Assembly: GCA_021772705.1 (NCBI GenBank)
Contig: JAJFLN010000556.1
Coordinates: forward strand, 1-21,028
Source of the DNA: Candidatus Cloacimonadota bacterium
GTDB lineage: Bacteria; Muiribacteriota; UBA6191; JACPRK01
Length of the DNA: 21,028 nt
Reading direction: 5' to 3'
Shown here: piece by piece, positions 14,988 to 21,028 of the stretch
Layout: each line of letters starts with the position of its first letter
How positions within the stretch are numbered: position 1 is the first letter of the stretch
The notes under the pieces: model-generated
The model's database searches: none
The model's input: the letters and a program-made list of their open reading frames with translations, nothing else
Told to the model about the DNA's origin: nothing
Program-made: the position numbers and the translations under genes

Positions 14988-16619
14988 CTATCGGGGAGAG
15001 CCGCCCTTCTTCCCCTTCTTTCTGCGCTTGTCGCCGCTCTTCTTCGGCCCCAGCTTGACTACCTTCTCCACGGTGGCCTCGACGGGTATCGCTGGAGAGA
15101 CAGAAGCAGGAGTGCTGGGCTTGCGAGCCTTCTCCAGGGCGTCCTCCCTTGCCATCACTGCCTTGTTGTACCGGGTCTCGAACAGGGACAGCACGCTCTG
15201 GCCAGCCAGGTAGATCATCACTCCAGAGGGGACGTTCATCATCATCATCAACATCATGATGGGCATGATTTGCATGATGCTCTGCTGCGTCTTGTCCATC
15301 TGTGGACTGGCGGTCAGCTTCGAGGAGACATAGATGCTGCCGGCGAACATGACGGGAAGGAGCCCATAGGGGTCAGCCTTCGCGAGGTCCGGAAGCCAGA
15401 GGAAGGAGACCTTCTTCAGTTCAATGGCGCCCATCAAGGAGCTGTAGAGAGCGATGAAGATCGGAATCTGGAGGAAGATCGGAAAACAGCCGCCCAGGGG
15501 GTTGACGTTGTGTTCCGTGTAGAGCTTCTGGACTTCCTGCTGGAACTGCTGGGTATCGGGGTATCGCTTTTTCAGATCCTGCATCTTCGGTTGCAGTTCC
15601 TGAAGTTTGCCCATGGACCTGAGCTGCTTCAGGTTCAGGGGGTGGAGCAGGATCTTCACCAGCAACGTCAGGAGCAGGATGGCGATTCCCCAGCTCCCGG
15701 TAACTGAGTGAAAGAGTTTCAGCATCTTGAACATGACCTTGCCGATTCCGCCGGTCATGCCGTCCCAATTGTCGAACAGGGGAAGATATCCGGCCCGGGA
15801 CAGAGCATCCTCCTGTTTCGAGCCCAAGTAGAGGCGGAAGGAGAGCTTCACTTCCTCTCCTCCCCTGATGTCGGGATACTGATACCTGAACCCGATGCGA
15901 ACCCCCTGCACGACCTTTCCGTCCTTGCCGACGAATGGAACCAGGGAGTAGACGTAGTTGCCGCGGCCCGACTTCTCCTCCAGGACAGAGGCGTAATAGG
16001 ACCCTCGTGCGCCGATCCACTTGACCCCAGACGGAGTCTCCTTCAGCTCCTCGGCGGTGCTGAGTTCCTCCAGCTCCTCTCCCTGCATGGCCACCACTTC
16101 GGCAGAACCGTACAGCTGGCCACCCAGGATGGGACCGAGCCAGAAAGCCAGCTTGCCCATTGGGGTCGCCAGGGCGAGGCTCTGGTCGGTCCTGTTTCGA
16201 AGGACCACGTCGATATCTACGAGGTAGTTGTCGTCATGGAACCGGTAGGTTCGCTCCAGCTCCAGTCCCTCTGGCAGCCAGCTTCCCTGGTCGTCAGTGG
16301 AGACAAAACTGCCGCTGGTGCTGATGCGGGTGGAGAGGCGTGAGCCTGCATCCAGCTGCCCCAAGGGGCCGAAGATGAGCCCGCCGACGAGGGCGTCCTT
16401 GCCTGGCTCCGTCCGGTAAGAGGGAGTCAGGAGGTCGTCCCTGAATCTGAGGACGAAGAACCTCTCCAGGTTACCCGATTCATCCAGGGAGGTCTGGAAA
16501 AATGGTGTCTCGATCGTCCTTGACGGCTCCAGGGTCGCGGCGCTGATCGAGCTGGCCATCGCGAGGGCCACACCAGCGATGAGAAGAGCGGTCAGGAGAC
16601 GGGGAGTGAGATTACTCAT
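14988..16619 (-). CDS. yidC: Membrane protein insertase YidC (Oxa1 family)
   Basis: This insertase places proteins into the inner membrane, alone or with SecYEG. It has 543 residues. The first TM or signal-anchor (about 8-28) is followed by a large periplasmic P1 domain (about 30-300) typical of diderm bacteria. The Oxa1 core then has SWGIAILLLTLLVK, LNLKQLRSMGKLQELQPKM, NPLGGCFPIFLQIPIFIALY and a Met-rich last helix (QIMPIMMLMMMMNVPSG). A Lys-rich C-terminal tail (GDKRRKKGKKGG) is likely to contact ribosomes. The ATG at 16619 is chosen because it overlaps the yidD stop (ATGA) and begins right at the signal-anchor. The much longer upstream open frame is only the antisense-frame continuation through yidD and rnpA. 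Confidence 0.96.
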   Translation of the reverse strand: MSNLTPRLLTALLIAGVALAMASSISAATLEPSRTIETPFFQTSLDESGNLERFFVLRFRDDLLTPSYRTEPGKDALVGGLIFGPLGQLDAGSRLSTRISTSGSFVSTDDQGSWLPEGLELERTYRFHDDNYLVDIDVVLRNRTDQSLALATPMGKLAFWLGPILGGQLYGSAEVVAMQGEELEELSTAEELKETPSGVKWIGARGSYYASVLEEKSGRGNYVYSLVPFVGKDGKVVQGVRIGFRYQYPDIRGGEEVKLSFRLYLGSKQEDALSRAGYLPLFDNWDGMTGGIGKVMFKMLKLFHSVTGSWGIAILLLTLLVKILLHPLNLKQLRSMGKLQELQPKMQDLKKRYPDTQQFQQEVQKLYTEHNVNPLGGCFPIFLQIPIFIALYSSLMGAIELKKVSFLWLPDLAKADPYGLLPVMFAGSIYVSSKLTASPQMDKTQQSIMQIMPIMMLMMMMNVPSGVMIYLAGQSVLSLFETRYNKAVMAREDALEKARKPSTPASVSPAIPVEATVEKVVKLGPKKSGDKRRKKGKKGGSPR

Positions 16620-16849
16620 GCCGGATCGAATCCTCCCGGTGCAAGGGGCTGGCATCGCAGAATCCTTCCGGCGATCCTGGCCAAGGCCCTTGGGATGGAA
16701 ACCTGCTCCAGTGTCTGGAGAGCGTATTCGGAGCAGCTTGGAACGAACCGGCACCTGGGGGTCAGGAATGGAGCCACCGCGTATCGGTAGGCCAGAATCA
16801 ACCGGCGAAGGAACCGCTTGGGTAGGTCCTGTAGATTTCCTGCACTCAA
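16616..16849 (-). CDS. yidD: Membrane protein insertion efficiency factor YidD
   Basis: This small membrane-associated protein assists YidC-dependent insertion. It has 77 residues. Diagnostic text is complete: YRYAVAPFLTPRCRFVPSCSEYA (read in two parts, YRYAVAPFL and RCRFVPSCSEYA), then RILRCQPLAPGGFDP. The conserved cysteines are at residues 33, 39 and 66. It overlaps rnpA upstream and yidC downstream by 4 nt each (ATGA junctions), so all three are translationally coupled. Confidence 0.95.
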   Translation of the reverse strand: MSAGNLQDLPKRFLRRLILAYRYAVAPFLTPRCRFVPSCSEYALQTLEQVSIPRALARIAGRILRCQPLAPGGFDPA

Positions 16850-17205
16850 GGCTGTCGGCTCCCTGTTGTTGTCTCGAGGAACCCCTGCCGTTCGAAGAAC
16901 CTCTGTAGAGCGGTCTGGATCTCCAGAAAACTGGCGCCGATGGCGCTCCTTCGGGCAATGAAGACGAAGGTTCCACTCATCTTGAAATTGGGGAAGAACT
17001 GTCGACAGACCTCTTTCAACAGTCGCCGGATGCGATTCCGTCCGACGGCCTTTGCAAGCTTCTTCGATACCTGGATCGCCAAGGCTGGGGCCACCTGGCT
17101 TTCATGAGTCTGGAAGTAGACCAAGAACGGCCCGGCGGACTTCCGAATCCCCGCGGAGATGACTTGCCGGACTTCCCCGGGAGTCCTGAGCGTCTGTATC
17201 TTCAC
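16846..17205 (-). CDS. rnpA: Ribonuclease P protein component
   Basis: This is the protein subunit of RNase P, which helps the catalytic RNA remove 5' leaders from pre-tRNAs. Its 119 residues are normal. The RNR signature region reads KKLAKAVGRNRIRRLLKEV (about 48-66), followed by a beta-strand segment FVFIARRSA. The start is GTG at 17205 with only a weak ribosome-binding site. It lies 62 nt after rpmH, as in most bacteria, and overlaps yidD at its 3' end. Confidence 0.95.
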   Translation of the reverse strand: MKIQTLRTPGEVRQVISAGIRKSAGPFLVYFQTHESQVAPALAIQVSKKLAKAVGRNRIRRLLKEVCRQFFPNFKMSGTFVFIARRSAIGASFLEIQTALQRFFERQGFLETTTGSRQP

Positions 17206-17267
17206 GATACGTGCGCTTCAGTCCACGTTTCGTCTGGAGGGTCCGGCTGTCGTGGCTCCCCAGCGAA

Positions 17268-17402
17268 TCAGGCGCTGAGTCGCTTTCGACCCTTCATTCT
17301 TCTTCGACGGATGACTTTCCGTCCGCCTGGGCTGGACATTCGAGCCCGAAATCCATGATTCCTCTTCCGACGGCGAACTTTAGGCTGATAGGTCCTCTTC
17401 AT
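17268..17402 (-). CDS. rpmH: Large ribosomal subunit protein bL34
   Basis: This 44-residue ribosomal protein begins MKRTYQPKVRRRKRNHGFRA and ends GRKRLSA. It is slightly shorter than or equal to typical L34 and very basic. AGGAG lies about 6-7 nt before the ATG. It is the first gene of the minus-strand cluster, with a good promoter about 60 nt upstream. Confidence 0.95.
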   Translation of the reverse strand: MKRTYQPKVRRRKRNHGFRARMSSPGGRKVIRRRRMKGRKRLSA

Positions 17403-17856
17403 ACTTTTCTCCTAAGAAGGCTCTGACAGAGCGAACACGGTGTCTGCCAGCGCTGAGCGCGAAGTCTACGGCAGAGGGAGAATCGAGTCAAGCAAAACCT
17501 TGTTCCCAAGCGACCAGAAAGTTGTTTTTAGAGGCCATTCGTGTTAAGCTTCCCCCCCTGTTTCACCCGATTTCAATCGTTTTGGATCCCGATGAAAAAG
17601 ATCATGGTCATCAGCATCATCATCAGGGGTGTGGATCCGTGGAAAACCGAGGAAAAGCAGTATCTGAAGTGAATTCTCGTAAAGATCATCCCGGGGGATC
17701 CAGCGAGGATACGGATTGTAATCGGGGGATACGTGGTGGAGAAGTGAATCCTACGCACAGTTTCCACAAAGGATCCCCAAGGCTTGCCAGGCCTGATAAC
17801 CCGGCACCCAGAGGGCATGACTGGCAAGGCATCCGCCTGACGAGAGCTGTGTAGAA
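17403..17856. other. rpmH-dnaA intergenic region, candidate oriC
   Basis: This 454-bp gap separates divergent rpmH and dnaA, the commonest position for a bacterial replication origin. Only degenerate DnaA-box-like 9-mers are seen: TGTGGATCC (17630-17638, 7/9), GTTTCCACA (17760-17768, 7/9), TGTGTAGAA (17849-17857, 7/9) and TGTGGACAA (17858-17866, 8/9, overlapping the dnaA start). GGATCC occurs four times in 193 bp (17584, 17633, 17696, 17771), and AAAGATCAT occurs twice (17597, 17681). The most AT-rich stretch is around 17500-17550. There is no long AT-rich unwinding element. It also holds the rpmH promoter; a dnaA promoter is not obvious. Confidence 0.5.
17463..17491 (-). promoter_or_regulatory. 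Sigma70-type promoter of the rpmH-rnpA-yidD-yidC-mnmE cluster
   Basis: On the minus strand, TTGACT (complement of 17486-17491) and TAGACT (complement of 17463-17468) are separated by exactly 17 nt. That is 5/6 and 4/6 matches to the -35 and -10 consensus at the ideal spacing. The inferred transcription start is about 50 nt upstream of the rpmH ATG. Confidence 0.6.
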
Positions 17857-19275
17857 ATGTGGACAAATCTGGGGACTCCCGACAAAACACCTGCTGTGAT
17901 GGGCGACAAGACCGAACTGGATACGATCTGGAAAGCTCTGCTGGAGAGGATTCGTGTCGAGGGTGCTGGCTCGTTACTCGACGTCTATCTCGCCAACAGC
18001 TCGCCCGTGGCCCGGCTCGGTGAGACCTTGGTCGTGGAAGTGTCGAACCGATTCACGAAGGAGAAGCTGGAGAAGGAGCACTCTCGCGAGGTGGAGGCTG
18101 TCATGGAATCCCTCGGAGCGGGGATCTCGAACCTGAAGTATGAGATCCGTTCCGGCGCAGATTCAGCGGCCCGGCCCGCCCCGGCTCCCATGCCCCAGGC
18201 GACGATCCCTGTTCCGGCGAAGAAACCGGTTGTTGCCGGCGAGGCGAACCTGAATCCGGAGCTGACCTTCGACAACTTCATCGTCGGGAAATCGAACGCC
18301 TATCCCCACGCCATCGCCAAGTCTGTCAGCGTCAATCCAGGGAAGGTCTACAACCCTGTCTACTATTACGGAGGCGTCGGTCTCGGGAAGACCCACCTGA
18401 TGCAGGCCATCGGTCACGAGATCCTTCGAAACAACCCATCGGCTCGAGTGCTCTATGTGAGCAGCGAGGTCTTCCATAATGAGTACATCGACTACATCCA
18501 AAACCGGAAGCCTTGGGACAAGTTTCGGCGAAAGTACAGGGACATCGACTGTCTTCTCGTGGACGACGTGCAGTTCTTCGAGGCCGGCGAGCGGATTCAG
18601 GAAGAATTCTTCCATACATTCGAGGCGCTGAAGAACCAGCGAAAGCAGATCGTCCTCACAGGCGACAAGACACCGCCGCAGCTGGAGAAGATGCATGAAC
18701 GACTGCGGAGCCGTTTTGCCTCCGGCGTCGTCGCCGACGTGATCGTCGCCGATTTCGAACTCCGGGTGGCCATTCTGAAGTCCCGGGCCGAGGAAGAGAA
18801 CATGGTCGTACCGGAGGACGTGATCCGGTACATCGCCGAGCGGGTGAGTAACAACATCCGGGAGCTGCGGGCTGTTCTACACACGGTGATAGCCAAGGCG
18901 AGCTTGCTGAATCTACCCCTGTCGGTGGTACTGGTCGACGAGGTGCTTCGATCGACGACGGGGCCACAGAAGCCTCGGGAGCTGACCCTCGAGATGATCC
19001 AGGCGGAGGTCTGCAAGCAGTTCGATGTCCGTCAGGAAGAACTGGTGGGGCGCAGAAGAGATCGTCGCGTGGTACGGCCTAGGCAGGTTGCCATGTACCT
19101 GTGCAGGGAGCTGACGGGGAAGACCCTGATGGAGATTGGCCAGGCCTTTGGGAAGAAGGATCACACCACGGTCCTCCATTCCTGTTCGAAAGTGGAGAAG
19201 GAGATGGCGAAGGACTCCGTCGTGGAGGAGAACGTAGAGAAGCTCCGGATCCAGTTGAGGGAGAAACTGGGGTGA
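17857..19275 (+). CDS. dnaA: Chromosomal replication initiator protein DnaA
   Basis: This AAA+ initiator binds DnaA boxes and opens oriC. It has 472 residues from the first ATG. Domain I (about 15-98) is divergent and lacks the usual Trp-Leu motif. A Pro/Ala linker (102-125) follows, then the AAA+ domain with Walker A GGVGLGKTH (172-180) and Walker B CLLVDDVQFF. Domain IV has the DnaA signature region GRRRDRRVVRPRQVAMYLC and GKKDHTTVLHSC. An internal ATG at 17899 (MGDKTELDTIW) fits the family N-terminus better and is a credible alternative start. Neither start has a strong ribosome-binding site. A DnaA-box-like TGTGGACAA overlaps the first start codon, suggesting autoregulation. The stop is immediately followed by recF, with dnaN missing in between. 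Confidence 0.97.
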   Translation: MWTNLGTPDKTPAVMGDKTELDTIWKALLERIRVEGAGSLLDVYLANSSPVARLGETLVVEVSNRFTKEKLEKEHSREVEAVMESLGAGISNLKYEIRSGADSAARPAPAPMPQATIPVPAKKPVVAGEANLNPELTFDNFIVGKSNAYPHAIAKSVSVNPGKVYNPVYYYGGVGLGKTHLMQAIGHEILRNNPSARVLYVSSEVFHNEYIDYIQNRKPWDKFRRKYRDIDCLLVDDVQFFEAGERIQEEFFHTFEALKNQRKQIVLTGDKTPPQLEKMHERLRSRFASGVVADVIVADFELRVAILKSRAEEENMVVPEDVIRYIAERVSNNIRELRAVLHTVIAKASLLNLPLSVVLVDEVLRSTTGPQKPRELTLEMIQAEVCKQFDVRQEELVGRRRDRRVVRPRQVAMYLCRELTGKTLMEIGQAFGKKDHTTVLHSCSKVEKEMAKDSVVEENVEKLRIQLREKLG

Positions 19276-20391
19276 ATGAAGGTCTCACACCTCGAACTGC
19301 GGCATTTCAGGAACTACGAATCGCTGGAGCTACAGCCCGGCGTCGAAGTGAACCTGTTTCTTGGTCAGAACGCCCAGGGGAAGACGAACCTGATCGAGGC
19401 GATTTCCTTGCTCATGCGCGGCCGATCGAACCGGATACGGACTCGAACGGACATCCTGCAGCGAGGACAGCGCGAGTGCCGGATGAAGGGAAAGTTCCAG
19501 ACCGATCGCGACGTTCGCCACGATGTGGAACTGAACCTGCGTGGCAGAGGTAGCCGGAAAGTGATGGTCGACGGGCAGAAGCTGGAGCGGACCAGCGCAC
19601 TCTACGAGATGTTGCCGTGCATCCTCCTGGAGAGCAGTGATCTCGACATGCTCTCGGGACCGCCCGGGTCGAGACGGACTTTCCTGGATACGGTTTGCCT
19701 GGAACTCTCGTCGCATCATGTGAGGCTCTATTCGGATCATCAGAAGCTCCTCAGGAGCCGCAACTTGCTCCTTCAGCGGGGCCGCCTCGGCCGCGAGTTG
19801 GACGTGGTGACCCGGCAACTCAGCGAGTGTGCGGCGAGACTGGTTCTCTCGAGACTGGCGGCTGTCGATGCGCTTCGGGATGCCCTGGAGCAGCTGGGGA
19901 AAGAGCAGCCGGGGGAGACACTGGAGTTGAGATACAAGATCCTGGGATGGCCTCAGGAAGCGGGGGCCCATCCGCGAGAACCGGTGAAGCTAGCTGCCTG
20001 GCTGGCTGAAGAGATGATCCGCAAGATCGAGGAAGACCGCCAAGGTGGCGCCACCTCCCTGGGACCCCATCGGGACGACCTGTCTCTGAAGGTTGGAGGA
20101 AACCCGATACGCCGGGTTGCGTCGCGGGGGCAGCTGAAGGACCTGCTCTATCGCTTGAAGCTGGCCGAAGCAGCAGCTGTGGAGTCTCGCAGAGAGGAAC
20201 GGCCGGTTCTTCTGCTGGACGACGCGTTCAGCGAAACGGATCGAGAAAGACGAGAACGGATGCTGTCCTGTTTGCCCGTGGGAAGTCAGGTCTTTCTGAC
20301 CGGAACGGATGGGACGATGGCGGAAGATTTGAAAGGAAGAGATTGCCGAAGGTATCGGGTAAGCAGCGGAGTCGTCGCGGCCGAGGATTGA
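19276..20391 (+). CDS. recF: DNA replication and repair protein RecF
   Basis: This ABC/SMC-like ATPase helps load RecA at single-strand gaps together with RecO and RecR. Its 371 residues are normal. Walker A is GQNAQGKTNLIE (30-41). The ABC signature lies in SRGQLKDLLYRLKLAEA, and Walker B is VLLLDDAFSETD. The start codon directly abuts the dnaA stop (TGAATG), so translation is probably coupled. In most bacteria dnaN separates the two; here there is no space for it. dciA overlaps its 3' end by 49 nt. Confidence 0.96.
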   Translation: MKVSHLELRHFRNYESLELQPGVEVNLFLGQNAQGKTNLIEAISLLMRGRSNRIRTRTDILQRGQRECRMKGKFQTDRDVRHDVELNLRGRGSRKVMVDGQKLERTSALYEMLPCILLESSDLDMLSGPPGSRRTFLDTVCLELSSHHVRLYSDHQKLLRSRNLLLQRGRLGRELDVVTRQLSECAARLVLSRLAAVDALRDALEQLGKEQPGETLELRYKILGWPQEAGAHPREPVKLAAWLAEEMIRKIEEDRQGGATSLGPHRDDLSLKVGGNPIRRVASRGQLKDLLYRLKLAEAAAVESRREERPVLLLDDAFSETDRERRERMLSCLPVGSQVFLTGTDGTMAEDLKGRDCRRYRVSSGVVAAED

Positions 20392-20885
20392 TAGGAGTCC
20401 GTCGAGCGGCCTACAAGGCCCTGTCCGGGATCGGCAAGAATGGTCCGGATCTGGTTTCCTGTGCCCGCCTGTTCCGTGTCTGGCCCCAGATCGTTGGCGA
20501 AAACCTGGCCCAACACCTCTGGCCACTGCTGGTGGAAGGGACGACCCTGACCATCGGTTCCTCTTCTGGAATCTGGATGAACGAAGCCCGTTACATGGAG
20601 GAGGAGCTGATCGGCCGGATCGCGGATCACGCCCCTTCCGCAAACATTCGGGAACTGCGGTTTCGCCTGGCCCCCAAGAGCAACTCACCCTTTTCGAGGT
20701 CTGAGGCGAGCCAGGATGACAGTGAAGCTGCGAGATCGAAAGCTCAGTCAGTGAAGCTCTCGGCTGAAGATGAGCAGCAGATCGAAGAGGTCTTGCGGAA
20801 GCTGGACGATGGGGCTCTGCGTGATCAGCTTCGCCGGGTTTTCCGGAAAGCGAGGCTGGCGGAGCTCAGGCGCCAGGAAGGATGA
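20343..20885 (+). CDS. dciA: DUF721 family protein, DciA-like helicase loader
   Basis: DciA is the ancestral loader or operator of the replicative helicase DnaB in many bacteria that lack DnaC. This protein has 180 residues. The DUF721 core spans about 40-110 with FRVWPQIVGENLAQHLWP, LTIGSSSGIWMNEARYM and NIRELRFRLAP. The C-terminal half is charged and probably flexible or helical. The TTG start at 20343 is supported by AGGA (20334-20337) 5 nt upstream, even though it overlaps recF by 49 nt. A second TTG at 20388 overlapping the recF stop is a possible alternative. Its place between recF and gyrB is typical. Confidence 0.87.
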   Translation: MPKVSGKQRSRRGRGLIGVRRAAYKALSGIGKNGPDLVSCARLFRVWPQIVGENLAQHLWPLLVEGTTLTIGSSSGIWMNEARYMEEELIGRIADHAPSANIRELRFRLAPKSNSPFSRSEASQDDSEAARSKAQSVKLSAEDEQQIEEVLRKLDDGALRDQLRRVFRKARLAELRRQEG

Positions 20886-20928
20886 GTCTGGCCCGGAGCA
20901 AGACCTTCATTTGAAGGACATCAATCAC

Positions 20929-21028
20929 ATGAACGATGAATTTGACATGAACAGCGAAAGCGGAAAGGAAGTGGACGTGGCCGAAGAGATAGCTGCGCCG
21001 GCAGCCAAGTACGGTGCCGATGAAATCC
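20929..21028 (+). CDS. gyrB: DNA gyrase subunit B, N-terminal fragment (3' truncated by window)
   Basis: Only 33 codons are inside the window. The residues KYGADEI match the beginning of the GyrB ATPase domain, where the consensus is Y-x-A-x-x-I followed by QVLEGLEAVRKRP. The leader of about 25 acidic residues before it is longer than in E. coli. The start is ATG 20929 with AAGGA (20914-20918) upstream; an in-frame ATG at 20947 is possible. The position after recF-dciA supports gyrB rather than parE. Confidence 0.8.
   Translation, partial: MNDEFDMNSESGKEVDVAEEIAAPAAKYGADEI

Noticed and set aside
16620..16976. 119-codon upstream extension of yidC
   Set aside because: It runs through yidD and rnpA in another frame. 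The ATG at 16619 sits at the signal-anchor and overlaps the yidD stop, which is the expected junction.
17522..17550. TTGTTT-17 nt-TAAGCT as a dnaA promoter
   Set aside because: Only about half of the consensus positions match in each box and it is more than 300 bp from dnaA, so this is too weak to list.
17585..17775. Six GATC sites in 191 bp as a Dam/SeqA-like origin signature
   Set aside because: GATC is frequent throughout this window, including inside genes (for example several within 250 bp of recF), so the density here is not a convincing enrichment.

Overview
This 21 kb window comes from a diderm (Gram-negative type) bacterium with a GC content of roughly 60% by eye. It has Tat-exported Fe-S proteins, a periplasmic molybdoenzyme, and a YidC with a large periplasmic domain. 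The phylum cannot be fixed from the sequence alone. The gene order rnpA-yidD-yidC-mnmE on one side and dnaA-recF-dciA-gyrB on the other, diverging at rpmH/dnaA, marks the chromosomal replication-origin neighbourhood.

Region 1 (3-7169, + strand) is a tightly packed respiratory operon. It opens with the C-terminal part of a NapA-like molybdopterin oxidoreductase whose 5' end lies outside the window. Two different Tat-dependent NapG-like ferredoxins follow. Next come a NapH-like membrane quinol dehydrogenase carrying an extra C-terminal periplasmic domain, and a second polytopic NosR/NapH-like Fe-S protein carrying two N-terminal YHS-type domains. A NapF/NapG-like four-cluster ferredoxin ends the operon. 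The likely logic is quinol oxidation in the membrane, relayed through many [4Fe-4S] centres to the periplasmic molybdoenzyme. No napB, napC or napD is visible, although they could lie upstream of the window.

Region 2 (7163-11670) starts with a mobile-looking, hairpin-rich repeat (copy A) wedged between convergent genes. It is followed by a minus-strand polytopic membrane protein resembling GT-C glycosyltransferases. A gene-poor stretch then holds a striking 9-nt-phased inverted repeat. After it come a histidine-rich uncharacterised membrane protein and a translationally coupled, membrane-anchored cyclophilin.

Region 3 (11719-13556) is fumC, then an 11-bp hairpin and two exact-length (195 bp) tandem copies of the same repeat (B and C). 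These fill almost the whole fumC/mnmE convergent gap.

Region 4 (13557-21028) is the origin region. The minus strand carries rpmH-rnpA-yidD-yidC-mnmE, with 4-nt overlaps at rnpA/yidD and yidD/yidC and a good sigma70 promoter in front of rpmH. The plus strand carries dnaA-recF-dciA-gyrB(partial). dnaN, normally between dnaA and recF, is absent; the dnaA stop and recF start are adjacent. The 454-bp rpmH-dnaA gap has only degenerate DnaA-box-like sites and is the best oriC candidate.

The most interesting signals are the modular Nap-like operon, the three-copy element with terminal inverted repeats and flanking direct repeats, the phased inverted repeat at 9373-9459, and the missing dnaN.
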